Shown: positions 28,546 through 37,098 of the stretch, piece by piece
Numbering within the stretch: the first letter of the stretch is position 1
Layout: the number at the start of each line of letters is the position of its first letter
Assembly: GCF_004792685.1 (NCBI RefSeq)
Contig: NZ_SRXT01000004.1
Coordinates: forward strand, 1 to 64,000
Reading direction: 5' to 3'
From: Sphingomonas gei
GTDB lineage: Bacteria; Pseudomonadota; Alphaproteobacteria; Sphingomonadales; Sphingomonadaceae
Length of the DNA stretch: 64,000 bases
Program-made: the position numbers and the translations under genes
The notes under the pieces: generated by a model
What the model was told of the DNA's origin: nothing
Database searches by the model: none
Seen by the model: only the letters and a program-made list of their open reading frames with translations

Positions 28546-29919
28546 GTGAAATTGAAGTGGTTGATGGCGTTATTGCCTGCGGTGCTTAGTGGTTGTGGGG
28601 GCAATACAGCACCGACGCCGCCAAAAGATACAGTGGCACCGATTGCGACCATCGCGCCCGCGACAGATCTAGCGTCACTACGTGTTGAACAACACGGCAA
28701 GGTTTCTCTTGTTTTCAGCGAAGTTCCCGTAGGGTTCAGCGTTCAGGATGACCTGCACGTATCCGGTGCGACAGTCATTTCATCGACTCAGCACTCCGAA
28801 ACAAATTTCACGGTTGAAGTAGAGTCAACCATTTCATCGGGGCAAAGCGTTTCATTCGAAATTCCATCGGGATCTTTTACCGATGCGACGGGTAATGGCA
28901 ATGCGCGAGCGGCTCTTCTCATACCTGTAAATGACCAACCTCCGCTGATATATTCGCCAACCTTCACGGCTCTGACTTATACTCCAGAGACACGTTATTC
29001 ATATTATACATTTGGGGGCACCGTTGCATTCGATTACACTGCTTTCGAAGCACCGAAGCTTATAGGGGATAGTTTAAAGTCTGACTTGTTGGTATTATCA
29101 CAAGGCTCGAAGACGCTATCTAGAATTGATTCCAAGGGTGATGTCGCCTGGACCTATCCGACCGGTGGTCGGTTTGTGTTTGCGGATGAAAACTTCATAT
29201 TTGTTAGTGATTTAACCGATTTGACGATAGTTCATTTGTTGGATGGTGCTGGAAAACTAGTTAAAGACCTTAAGTTTGACATGGACATAAATTATGTAGC
29301 AACTTCCGGTGATAGTCTTATTGTTGTTTATAATACTATTGCACCGGTGGATGTGTACGGTTGGGATAAAAATACCGGATTGGGTTCTCTTAAGTTTTCT
29401 AGTCTTTCTGTATCATATGCTCGGTCCGCGTCATTGTTAAATGACAATCTGGCTATCGCCGATACTTTTGGAGATAGAACCGTTGTGCAGTCCGTTCGCG
29501 ACGGTAAGATTATAATGAACAGATCAACTTATTACGCGAATGACGTAGAGTGGCGTGGTGACTTCGTATACGTCGTTGAGGAGCACCATGACCGGGTCAT
29601 CGCCATCAATATTTTAACTGGAAAGTCATTCGTCGTTTTGGCGCCGCCTATAATTGGCTATTGGGATGCAAATATAACCCTAGGATCAGCGCCGCGATAT
29701 ACTTGTAATTCTGGCTCGTCGCTTAGGCTCGGAGCGTCTGATACTTGCTCTGGCATGATGACTCTGTACGCGCCAAACGGGATAAAGCTATTAAAGGATG
29801 GTATGTGGTTGGCGGATACGGATAACTCTCGTGTCATATTCGTAAAGGACGGCGAGGTAGTATCGACGCTCTCGGGATTCAATAATCCGGTCAAAGTCGC
29901 TATTCCTCCAGGCTCGTAA
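28546..29919 (+). CDS. AT-rich lipoprotein with Ig-like and propeller-like parts
   Basis: This 457-residue protein has a lipoprotein signal (VKLKWLMALLPAVLSGC) with lipobox LSGC, so it should be membrane-anchored. Residues about 35-140 resemble a bacterial Ig-like domain (VSLVFSEVPVGFSVQDDLHVSGA, then SGSFTDATGNGN). The rest is a series of beta repeats like an NHL or beta-propeller (LLVLSQGSKTLSRIDSKGDVAWTYP; WLADTDNSRVIFVKDGEVVST). The start is GTG at 28546, after GGGGGCGAG; a frame from 28477 would push the signal inside the protein. Base composition is strikingly AT-rich compared with all neighbours, with many ATA, TTA and AGT codons, which indicates recent acquisition. Function unknown; surface binding or adhesion is only a guess. 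Confidence 0.82.
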   Translation: MKLKWLMALLPAVLSGCGGNTAPTPPKDTVAPIATIAPATDLASLRVEQHGKVSLVFSEVPVGFSVQDDLHVSGATVISSTQHSETNFTVEVESTISSGQSVSFEIPSGSFTDATGNGNARAALLIPVNDQPPLIYSPTFTALTYTPETRYSYYTFGGTVAFDYTAFEAPKLIGDSLKSDLLVLSQGSKTLSRIDSKGDVAWTYPTGGRFVFADENFIFVSDLTDLTIVHLLDGAGKLVKDLKFDMDINYVATSGDSLIVVYNTIAPVDVYGWDKNTGLGSLKFSSLSVSYARSASLLNDNLAIADTFGDRTVVQSVRDGKIIMNRSTYYANDVEWRGDFVYVVEEHHDRVIAINILTGKSFVVLAPPIIGYWDANITLGSAPRYTCNSGSSLRLGASDTCSGMMTLYAPNGIKLLKDGMWLADTDNSRVIFVKDGEVVSTLSGFNNPVKVAIPPGS

Positions 29920-30245
29920 TACCGGCCTGCTCGTTTCGGCCCAAAGAGCATCAAAACTAGCTGACTACGACCTATTTTGCATAGAGATTTGCGAGAAGGT
30001 CTCCTCAGATAGACCTGATGCGATCTCCCCGCATATCACCCAGAATAACTACGCTTGATGATATTGCCAGCGAGATTGAAACCCTCAGTGCCAATCCACT
30101 CAAAGTGAATGCCACTATTGATCTGATCGGCGAGCCATTGATGCATCTAACCAGCTCGATAGGGCTTTGAAGGGTGCCAAGGATAGGTTTGGGGCGATGG
30201 TTCCCCACAGCGGACAAAGATAGGCACTCAGATCATTGGAGAATT
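29920..30245. other. Gap with a 50-codon open frame of unclear status
   Basis: Between the lipoprotein gene and the broken immunity gene there is no clear gene. An open frame at 30018-30170 on the plus strand encodes 50 residues with protein-like composition (TTLDDIASEIETLSANPLKV) but lacks a good ribosome binding site and may be the tail of a lost gene. No terminator with a T-run is seen. Confidence 0.3.
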
Positions 30246-30574
30246 TTAATCTTGCGTCAAAGGCGATGATTTCGCGCTACAATTCATACCGAGGTACTGC
30301 ACTTTCATCTCTTCCCACCGATCATCGGTGTCCTGCGCTTCCCAGGGTCTAGCAAGGTATCACCCAGCTCCCTGAGGTCAGGGTCGCGATACAGGATTTG
30401 GTCCGCGAGATTCTTGAATATCGCTGGCGCAACAAAGTTCTGGTCGACTTCTGCATAGAGCAGTGTCCCGTCGAACGGATACTCTGTATCTTTGCCAGGA
30501 AGCGCCCGATCTTGATTGGCAGGCGCCCGGTTTAATCGTCTGCCACGGCGTTTCTCCGTTCGCTCATCGGGCAT
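30246..30574 (-). pseudogene. Broken YezG/DUF600-type immunity gene
   Basis: One frame reads YPFDGTLLYAEVDQNFVAPA and IFKNLADQILYRDPDLRELG up to DTLLD, and the adjacent frame continues as WEAQDTDDRWEEMK, a hallmark of YezG/DUF600 immunity proteins, before stopping at 30246. A frameshift near 30350 joins the two, and the product is also shorter than intact members (usually 100-150 residues). It starts around the 3' end of the minus-strand nuclease toxin remnant, the normal toxin-then-immunity order. The assignment rests on remembered family motifs. Confidence 0.6.
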
Positions 30575-31614
30575 TTGATGCTCCTCTTTTGACCGTCGAC
30601 CGTGAAGCTGACGTCGATCTCAAACGGCCTCAATGCCCCTTCACGGTAATGCGGCACGATCGGCACGGTCACCTCCTTGCCCGCTCGCTTGGCTTTCGCC
30701 CACTCGTCCTCGAGCACTCGATAGCGATCGCGGTTGAAATTGGCATTTTTGGGCGAAGTGATTGAAGGCATCCGTTGGGCCGTCGAATCGCCCTGCGATA
30801 TAGTGCCCGCCATCGTCGCTGGTCCGTCGGTCTTCACCGCCTGCTTTCGCCTGGGTCGTGGCTGAACGGACTGGCGTATCGGTATCCGACAGCACGCCCG
30901 ACACGCGCCTCGTCCTATCGCACGTGTCAATTTTCATAGGTGTAGCCGTTGCGCACGATGATGTGACGCTGTTCGCTCGCGTCACTGGCAACTCGCCCGT
31001 CGGGGGCACTCGCCGATCCGCCTGCATGGCCTTGAAGCTCGGCCCGGCTGAAGGCGTGGACGCGGGATAGTCAGGTCGTGCCGGTCCGCCCCCAGGAACC
31101 CCTCGCACCGCCACCCCCAAAACTCCGGCCGCCGCCGCCGAAGTCATCTTGGCCCGACGGGCTAGTGCTTCGTCTGGCAACCGGATCGGAACGACCATCG
31201 GAGCGGTCGGGAATGCCGAGGGCACCCGCCCGGACGCGGGTTTGTAGATCAAGTTCCTGGAGATAGCAGGGGTACTGTTCCCAATGGCTTCCCTGAAACC
31301 CGGTCTATGCCCATTCCTGGCCAACTCCTCCATCCTCCAAGCCTCCATCTGCTCCCTCGTCGAGAATAGGAGGCAGACGAGGGTCCGCGGCATAGCTGAT
31401 CTTCGGAGTGCGTTGTCCCCGGCCATCGGCCCTGCTCGCCCCGCCAGCACTGTAATATCGACCCGCCCCCCCCAAACGTAAATCGGCCATCGTCCGGATC
31501 GTGCCACGGATTGAATTCCAATTCGAGTTTGCGACCATCGCCAGGCCTCGGTCGTCGGCCCGTGCGCAGCCAGACGGAAAAAGCCCGCCGTTGCTGCTCC
31601 CCCAGAATGTCCAT
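30532..31614 (-). pseudogene. Broken DNA/RNA non-specific endonuclease toxin
   Basis: Pieces of one toxin protein appear in order but in different minus-strand frames. From 31614 the N-terminal piece reads MDILGEQQRRAF then FNPWHDPDDGRFTFGGGG, a start common in sphingomonad secreted nucleases. RYYSAGGASRADGRGQRTPK and then REQMEAWRMEELARNGHRPG follow in two other frames, with a short VRNGYTYEN piece in yet another register. The catalytic part DDGGHYIAGRFDGPTDAFNH is followed by a frameshift near 30750, after which NANFNRDRYRVLEDEWAKAK and VPIVPHYREG end the protein. At least four frame changes are needed, so it cannot yield the enzyme. The neighbouring long genes are intact, which argues against poor sequence quality. 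Confidence 0.7.
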
Positions 31615-31898
31615 TGATTGCCCCCGCACCGTGATTGCGGGAGAGCATTCGAGGAACACTTTCCTACAAGTCGAGAATAAATGCTTCCGACATAGCTTGC
31701 CAAGTGGGTTCGCAAGAGCTCGCACGCGGCAACACTGCTACCAGAAAATGGCATGTCACAGGCGACGAAGATGGGCATTCAAATCGTTGGGCAAATCTGG
31801 TGCCACGCGACTGCCTATCAAGGTTACGTTGCAGACTATCACAGCGACTATTTCTTCGGGTAGGTGATAACGCATTTTCTTTCGCGAGAGGCGGAAAC

Positions 31899-32312
31899 AT
31901 GAGCATAGCTGCCGCATCGATATTTGTATTGAGTCTGCTTCCGCCGAGCGCAGCCCTGTCGTATGCGCAAAAGCAGCCCGCCACCGAGCTTGAGATTGGT
32001 AGGTTGAGTGGCCTCCCCCTCGACTGGGTTGGAAATGCGCTCCACATTTGCGGCGTCATTGTAAAGATGCCTGACGGAATTGTGCTATCCAAGCGATATG
32101 GCCGCGATACGGCTGGCATATATATCAGCGAAAGACTTGTTCCAAAAAGTATAGCTGGTGAGACAAGGTGCTACACTGGCGTTTGGAAGCGCCGAGACGG
32201 CAAATCGAAAAAGGAGGTCCACGCCTCTGGTTTTGAGAGTCACTTGGCCGATGGATTTGATCCACAATATCGGTTGGAACCTATCGAGCCTCAATCGCAT
32301 TCTAGCGGTTAA
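31899..32312 (+). CDS. Small secreted protein of unknown function
   Basis: This 137-residue protein begins with a predicted signal peptide (SIAAASIFVLSLLPPSAALSYA). The mature part has no motif I recognise; it contains two cysteines (HICGVIV and GETRCYTGVW), which could form a disulfide in the periplasm. The start at 31899 follows GAGAGGCGG; the frame is open to 31635 but the extra part lacks coding character. It lies alone between the toxin remnant and the island boundary, with lower GC than the core genes, and may be another acquired gene or a diverged immunity protein. Confidence 0.6.
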   Translation: MSIAAASIFVLSLLPPSAALSYAQKQPATELEIGRLSGLPLDWVGNALHICGVIVKMPDGIVLSKRYGRDTAGIYISERLVPKSIAGETRCYTGVWKRRDGKSKKEVHASGFESHLADGFDPQYRLEPIEPQSHSSG

Positions 32313-32418
32313 ACTCAGCCCGACCGCCAAAGGCAGGCCGAAGCTCAACGGGAATGGCCCGTCGAAAATAATAGGTAGCGCCGCGTTTGGCGAGATAGGT
32401 ACACATGGCTTTGGCCCT

Positions 32419-32434
32419 TGTTACATCTGTAACA
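32419..32434. promoter_or_regulatory. Orphan palindromic operator-like site
   Basis: TGTTACATCTGTAACA is a perfect inverted repeat (arms TGTTACA/TGTAACA, two-base centre). Palindromes of this kind serve TetR-family repressors, but no regulator or regulated gene adjoins it: the previous gene ends at 32312 and the island begins 60 bases later. It may be the remnant of a promoter interrupted or displaced by the island. Confidence 0.45.
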
Positions 32435-32466
32435 GACGCCTGTAAAAAGCCTCGTTCTCCGATATT

Positions 32467-32490
32467 CCCTAAGGTTTCAATACCTTAGGG
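32467..32490. repeat. Inverted repeat next to the left attachment site
   Basis: CCCTAAGG and CCTTAGGG flank an eight-base centre, ending four bases before the 19-bp attachment repeat. It could be a bidirectional terminator or a protein-binding site at the island junction; there is no T-run. Confidence 0.45.
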
Positions 32491-32494
32491 GCGG

Positions 32495-32513
32495 TGGTGC
32501 CCAGAAGAGGACT
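32495..32513 (+). repeat. Left attachment site
   Basis: TGGTGCCCAGAAGAGGACT is identical to the 3' end (including CCA) of the tRNA-Leu gene at the other end of the island, in the same orientation. After one mismatch three further bases agree. This is the recombination product expected from integration into the tRNA gene. Confidence 0.92.
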
Positions 32514-32571
32514 GGAAGCATACCCCTAAGCCACCACGATATAGATATGTTTTTGCGCATCTCGGAATTCG

Positions 32572-32590
32572 TACCAACGGAAATACCAAC
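32572..32590 (+). promoter_or_regulatory. Candidate integrase arm sites, left end
   Basis: TACCAAC occurs twice with a 12-base period (32572 and 32584). The second is part of GGAAATACCAAC, which recurs exactly inside the right end. Paired arm-type sites near both core sites are typical for tyrosine integrases. Confidence 0.55.
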
Positions 32591-32680
32591 GCGAACCGAA
32601 AATAAACTTCGCTTGTGTCGATAATGACTTTTCATCAGCCGATCCGTTCAAATGCGCTGGCTGACCGGCTGTGCGGTCGG

Positions 32681-32932
32681 TCATCGCCGCCAGCACGCAG
32701 TGACGACCTGCCCGTCGTCGGCAACCACCGCGTAGACTGCCCGGTAGCGTTCGAAATGCCGCGCTTCCTGTCCGAGATAGGTCGCGAATCGCTTCCACGA
32801 CTTTTTTGTGAAATAGCAGGTCTCGGTGCCGGCACCCGATCGCGCGCGTTCGCCGAAGTCGAGCAACGCATCCACCACTGAGGCCGGAATCGAGCGCTGG
32901 CGCACACGCGTCTTAGCATGGCGCGTTAGCAT
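32681..32932 (-). CDS. DUF4258-like small protein, possible toxin
   Basis: This 83-residue protein has the look of the DUF4258 family: a basic N-terminus with RHAKTRVRQRSIP, then an aromatic-rich second half (SWKRFATYLGQEARHFERY) and a C-terminal YAVVADDGQVVTACWRR strand motif. Many such proteins are paired with helix-turn-helix genes, suggesting toxin-antitoxin behaviour, but biochemical activity is unclear. The start at 32932 follows a weak ribosome binding site and lies about 40 bases after the stop of the XRE gene, so translation from a common transcript is likely. It is the first gene inside the left end of the island. Confidence 0.7.
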   Translation of the reverse strand: MLTRHAKTRVRQRSIPASVVDALLDFGERARSGAGTETCYFTKKSWKRFATYLGQEARHFERYRAVYAVVADDGQVVTACWRR

Positions 32933-32973
32933 GGTGCAGCGCCCAGCGGCGCAGCCGCATTCGAACAGTGCCC

Positions 32974-33915
32974 TCACAGCTCGAGTTCCCCGATGCCGAG
33001 TGTCTCCAGCCATTCGGCGTTGAACGCGCCAAGTTCGACTGCGCGTTCCCGCACCCAGGCCGCACGCTGCCCGACCTTGTCTGCGTCGCGAAGCTCTTTG
33101 GGGATTTCGTGCAGGCCAACCCGGCCCATGACGATTTCTTCGGCGGCTTCGTCGTCTCCGCCCAGATAGGCCGCTGCCTCCTCGCGGCAGATCTCGAAGC
33201 GCGGGCCGAACCCGTTCGACCAATAATCGAACAGCTCCGGTTCGGCACCGGATGGCTGCACCGCAGCGAGACGCTCGCGGACCTGGGTGACAAAAGGGTT
33301 GTGGGAACCGTCGTCATAGTCGAGCGGCCTTGTGTCGGCGAAACCATCGGGGTCATCGACCTTCTCCCCGCGAATGTCATGCGCCGCGATAGAGCGTTCT
33401 TCGCGCTGCTCGACCTCCTCGCCATTCCAATCATTGACCATGCGCTCGTGGAGATGGCGAAAACCGCCCGAGAGATCGGCGATCCGTTCGCGGGCTTCAC
33501 GCAGGACCGCTAAGCGGCCAGCTCGCTCCTTCAGGGTTTCCGCCGCGACAAGATGGAACATCAGCGGCGCAAGCTCGATGATGTCGAGTGGCTTCACACC
33601 ATAGCGCCATGCCACCAGATTGAGGGCATTGCGCGTTTCGTGCGACACCCGGACATTGAGTTGCGAGCGGTAGGAGAAGCTGCTCTCCGCAGCGGTATCG
33701 TCATCTTCGACGTTCACCGCCGTTAGCGCATCGCGCTCGAGCTTGAAGATTTTAGCGAGGCGCGCGACGACATGGTCGGCGTTGCGCTTCATGCGCCCAT
33801 TCTCGATGCGGTGCAGCGTCGCTTTGTTGATGCCGGATTTCCGGGCCAGTTCGTCGAGGCTGAGCTTCAACTTCTGGCGCTCGCGCTTTGCTACATTCGG
33901 GTTGATCAATGCCAT
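32974..33915 (-). CDS. XRE-family helix-turn-helix regulator with long C-terminal part
   Basis: This 313-residue protein has an N-terminal Cro/C1-type HTH (about residues 10-60: RERQKLKLSLDELARKSGINKATLHRIENGRMK). After it comes a region starting FSYRSQLNVRVSHETRNALNLVAWRYGVKPLDIIELAPLMF, which resembles a ribbon-helix-helix-like or dimerisation segment, and an acidic C-terminal region. The start at 33915 has AGGAG eight bases upstream. It precedes the DUF4258-like gene in the same operon and is probably its antitoxin or regulator and a repressor of the divergent region. No protease or ligand motif is seen. Confidence 0.85.
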   Translation of the reverse strand: MALINPNVAKRERQKLKLSLDELARKSGINKATLHRIENGRMKRNADHVVARLAKIFKLERDALTAVNVEDDDTAAESSFSYRSQLNVRVSHETRNALNLVAWRYGVKPLDIIELAPLMFHLVAAETLKERAGRLAVLREARERIADLSGGFRHLHERMVNDWNGEEVEQREERSIAAHDIRGEKVDDPDGFADTRPLDYDDGSHNPFVTQVRERLAAVQPSGAEPELFDYWSNGFGPRFEICREEAAAYLGGDDEAAEEIVMGRVGLHEIPKELRDADKVGQRAAWVRERAVELGAFNAEWLETLGIGELEL

Positions 33916-34214
33916 CACGTATTCTCCTGATGACTTGATAATGCCCAAATACTAATAGCACTTATATAGGCATCTGGTCCTCTGCGGGCCGCAATCTTAG
34001 CAAAACGTTGCGCAATTCGCGCCTACGTTGCTGCCGATTTGGCGGTCTGAGCTGTTTTATCGGTGATCGACAAGCGAGCGGGGCGCAGGTTTGGGCGCAA
34101 CTTGAAGTTGGAACGCTGATCGCACGCCAAGCCACCGTTGAGAGCATCACAGAGCTTGGTGCGGGAGCGGACGATAAGTTTGATCGAGATCGACGGAGTC
34201 TCTATCGAAGCATC
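33916..34214. other. Divergent promoter region between XRE gene and phosphorylase-fold gene
   Basis: The AT-rich part (33930-33975) contains TTGATA and TATATAG and is the best place for the XRE and/or defence-operon promoters. The phosphorylase-fold frame is open to 34008, but the extra residues look non-coding. I cannot define exact promoter boxes or a clear palindromic operator. Confidence 0.4.
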
Positions 34215-35078
34215 ATGCCCGAACAAATGCTCCCCGTGCAGCAAGGCCCTGCCCCTAGCCCGGCGCCGGATTGGGTCCGACTGCCTGGCAGGGGCGGAAA
34301 CGCGTTGGTCGCGATCATTACCATCGTCGAGGAAGAGTACGTTGCCGTTCGCGCGCGGGGCGATTTCAACGAATTGGCGGGCGACAGTCCTTATCTCCGC
34401 CGAAACGAGGTAGCACCCGGCGTCTATGACATGATCCTCGCGAGGACCGTGGATCGCAGCAACGGGCCGTGCGGCGACCTCGTTCGCACCATTGCCGAGC
34501 AATTTCGTCCTGAATTCATCATCTTGTCGGGGATCGCGGGCGGCGTCGGGCGCGAGGGCGTCGGCCTCGGCGACGTCGTGGTCGCCGACCACGTGGACTG
34601 GTACGAGATGCGCAAGATGGCGGAAGGCAAGGACGTCATTCGCAAGATGGCGCTTGACCACCCGTCGCTATACTTGCGCGAGACGATATTCCAGCGGGTC
34701 AAGCACCAGGAAAAGTGGCTCGCTCGGATTGGTATGGAGCGGCCGGTCGAGGGCAAGCCACAAGTCTTCGAAGGCAATTTGATCGCCGGGGACAAGATCC
34801 TTGGCGACGGCGAAAATGAATACCAGCGGATGATCCTCGACGAATTCGACAAAGCGCTGGCCGTCGACATGGAATCCTATGGCCTTGCGCGGGGCGTCTA
34901 CAACGCCAGGAGTGCCCGGCACTACAACCTGAACTACCTCGTCGTCCGGGGCATTTCCGACCTCGTCAACGCGGCGGGAAACAACGACCAGCGCAAGCAA
35001 TGGCGCGACTACGCTGCAGCGACGGCTGCCGCCTTCTCCCTTAGCGTGGCAGACGAGATCGTTGCCATATGCAAATGA
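34215..35078 (+). CDS. Nucleoside phosphorylase/MTAN-fold protein, probable defence effector
   Basis: This 287-residue cytoplasmic protein has the phosphorylase fold of the PNP/UDP family. Visible signatures are IILSGIAGGVGR and GLGDVVVADHVDWYE, the ligand-site segment ALAVDMESYGLARG with the ribose-binding Met-Glu pair, and the conserved YLVVRGISDLVN aspartate near the C-terminus. Enzymes of this fold cleave the glycosidic bond of nucleosides or related compounds; defence-linked versions deplete nucleotides or signals. The start at 34215 is the first sensible ATG although its ribosome binding site is weak. It is followed after 73 bases, containing a stable hairpin, by a NACHT-like NTPase and then a dCMP-deaminase-like gene, so I infer an inducible nucleotide-targeting effector under STAND control. 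Confidence 0.85.
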   Translation: MPEQMLPVQQGPAPSPAPDWVRLPGRGGNALVAIITIVEEEYVAVRARGDFNELAGDSPYLRRNEVAPGVYDMILARTVDRSNGPCGDLVRTIAEQFRPEFIILSGIAGGVGREGVGLGDVVVADHVDWYEMRKMAEGKDVIRKMALDHPSLYLRETIFQRVKHQEKWLARIGMERPVEGKPQVFEGNLIAGDKILGDGENEYQRMILDEFDKALAVDMESYGLARGVYNARSARHYNLNYLVVRGISDLVNAAGNNDQRKQWRDYAAATAAAFSLSVADEIVAICK

Positions 35079-35098
35079 AGTCTTATATCGAGAACGAA

Positions 35099-35134
35099 AT
35101 GGGAACATCGGGCGAAGCCCGATCGCCTTCCCAT
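35099..35134 (+). promoter_or_regulatory. Two-tier intercistronic hairpin
   Basis: ATCGGGC-GAA-GCCCGAT forms an inner stem and ATGGGAA/TTCCCAT an outer stem. It lies between the phosphorylase-fold gene and the NACHT-like gene, ending 17 bases before the ATG. It could set the ratio of effector to sensor through partial termination, RNA processing or protection of upstream mRNA. Confidence 0.5.
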
Positions 35135-35151
35135 CGACTGAAGGTGGCAGC

Positions 35152-37098
35152 ATGAGCGCCGACGTTGGAATTGCGAACGAGTACCTGGATGCGCTGGGCG
35201 AGCAGATCTCGCTGTCGGTTGCGCTGTGCGCCGATTATTCCGCGCTACTGCGTGGCGAGCACGGCGATCCGCTCACCCATCAAGGCCTCCTGTCGCTTGC
35301 CAAGCAGCGAGGCCGCATCCTGCTTTCCGGCCGCGGCGGGTCCGGGAAGAGTACGTTGATGCGTCGGCTCGTCGTGGACGGCGCGGCCGCCGGGGCGACC
35401 GTGGTGCTGGTCGATTTGTCGCGATGGGACCACGATGCGAGCGAGGGCTGGAACGCCCGCCGCGACGGCGCCCGTGACGCGATCGATTTCCTACTGCGAC
35501 GGTTTGGCGCCGGCGAAAGGGATGTCGCGGACCTCGACTTCCTGCCGGCCCGGCAGGAAAAGCTGCTAGTTATTGATGGCCTCAATGAGACACCGGGGTC
35601 GACCGCTGACGATATCCTGTCCGCGTGCGACCAGATCGCTTCCCTGATCATCAACTGCTCGGTGATCGTTTCCGACCGCTTGGTGCGCCGCCGCACGAAC
35701 GGGGACGAACGCTGGTTCTTCGCCATGCCGTTGGACGTCGACATCAACGAGGCCAGGAAGCATCTCGACGTTGATGCGCTGTCGGCCGGCGCCCAGCGGT
35801 TGCTCGACAGCCCGTACTTCGTCGACAAGGCCATGAAGGGCGCCTTGAAGAATTCCCCGCTCGCCACGATCCGGGACTTCGTCGAGAGCCACGGCAAGCT
35901 GGACGCCGCGGGCATGGACGTGGCCGCCGAAGGTGCATTCGCAGCCTACCGGGACGACGAATCCCGTTCCTTCGATCCCGGGAAGTTCCCCGGCGAGCAG
36001 GGCCCTGGCGTTGCGGATACGCTCCGCCAGAGCGGCGTGCTCGTTCGCCTGCCTGACGGACGGGTCGCATTCAACCATCACTGGGTGCACGACTATCTTG
36101 CAGCCAGGTATCTCGCGTCAGAGCCCCAGCTGTGGGATTTCGAGCATCGGCACAGCTCGTTGGACGCGTTGACCTTCCGGGGCAATTCGTTCGACGCCGT
36201 CGCATTTGCGCTGGAGGAGCTTCAGGCGGAAGCGAAGGACGAGTTCCTGCGCGCGGTGTATGACTGGAATCCTTATGCGGCCGGGTACGCGCTCGCGGAA
36301 GTCGAGGAAATCGCCCCGGCGAACATTTCGCGCTCCTTGCGCACGATCATCCTCGCGATGCTAGCCGAGAAGAAATTCGACCGGCATTACCGTTCCGCGC
36401 GCAAGGCGCTGGATGCCCTCGAGCTGTTCACGGACGGCGCGGCAGTCGCGATGAGGGGCGCAGCCAACCGAGAGGCGCTGATCGGAATCGTTGCAGGGGA
36501 ACCTGAGCATTCCGAGCTGTTCGCCACTTGGAAGACCCTGTTCACGTTACCCAGCGGACAGGCCGCGGGCGACGCCACGATCGACGCAGTCGAGGAAGAC
36601 GACTCGATCATCGGCTGGACGGCGGCAAACGTGCTTAAGCGGTTGTCGTTCACGGCGGACCAGTGTGATCGACTCGTTCACATTGCTTACAATGGCCGGC
36701 CGGTCATCCGGTGGCGGGCGTGCCATGTCATGGGAAGCGCGACCATGGACTGCTTTCGAGAAGCCCTGCTCGACCGGGTCATCAAGGACGAGGACGAGAA
36801 TGTTCGATATGGCTCGATGAGGTCGCTTGTTGAGCTTGGCTCGCATTCGCCGGAATTCGCTACCAGGCTCGTCGAGGATCTACGGCCGCTTCTCGACGAG
36901 ATTGCGCAATCGCCGCGCGTCATGGCGGAGCTCAAGAACGCGGTGTTTCTCTCGAAGGGATGCGCTCCTGAAAATTGGTCGATGGAGATTTCGCGGCTGT
37001 TCTATGCCCGGGCGGACGTTGCCACCGATCCGGTCGAGATGGAGGCATGGTCCAAGCTCTCGTCGGACTTGCGGCAACACGACAGGCTCGCCGCGTGA
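35152..37098 (+). CDS. NACHT-like STAND NTPase with HEAT-like C-terminus
   Basis: This 648-residue protein carries a Walker A motif GRGGSGKST at about residues 60-68, Walker B LLVIDGLNE near 138-146 (NACHT-type, followed by small residues), and a sensor segment SVIVSDRLVRRR. The winged-helix part ends in FNHHWVHDYLAARYLA, very typical of NACHT proteins. The C-terminal 300 residues are repeats of alpha-helix pairs (WRACHVMGSATMDC, VRYGSMRSLVEL), probably a HEAT-like sensor for a phage product. No effector domain is fused, so the neighbouring phosphorylase-fold protein and deaminase are the obvious candidates. The start at 35152 has AAGGTGG before it. The stop overlaps the GTG start of the deaminase gene. 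Confidence 0.85.
   Translation: MSADVGIANEYLDALGEQISLSVALCADYSALLRGEHGDPLTHQGLLSLAKQRGRILLSGRGGSGKSTLMRRLVVDGAAAGATVVLVDLSRWDHDASEGWNARRDGARDAIDFLLRRFGAGERDVADLDFLPARQEKLLVIDGLNETPGSTADDILSACDQIASLIINCSVIVSDRLVRRRTNGDERWFFAMPLDVDINEARKHLDVDALSAGAQRLLDSPYFVDKAMKGALKNSPLATIRDFVESHGKLDAAGMDVAAEGAFAAYRDDESRSFDPGKFPGEQGPGVADTLRQSGVLVRLPDGRVAFNHHWVHDYLAARYLASEPQLWDFEHRHSSLDALTFRGNSFDAVAFALEELQAEAKDEFLRAVYDWNPYAAGYALAEVEEIAPANISRSLRTIILAMLAEKKFDRHYRSARKALDALELFTDGAAVAMRGAANREALIGIVAGEPEHSELFATWKTLFTLPSGQAAGDATIDAVEEDDSIIGWTAANVLKRLSFTADQCDRLVHIAYNGRPVIRWRACHVMGSATMDCFREALLDRVIKDEDENVRYGSMRSLVELGSHSPEFATRLVEDLRPLLDEIAQSPRVMAELKNAVFLSKGCAPENWSMEISRLFYARADVATDPVEMEAWSKLSSDLRQHDRLAA

Noticed and set aside
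30246-31614. Frameshifts as sequencing error
   Set aside because: Not fully excluded, but very long intact genes on both sides and several shifts in a single locus with its partner favour true decay.
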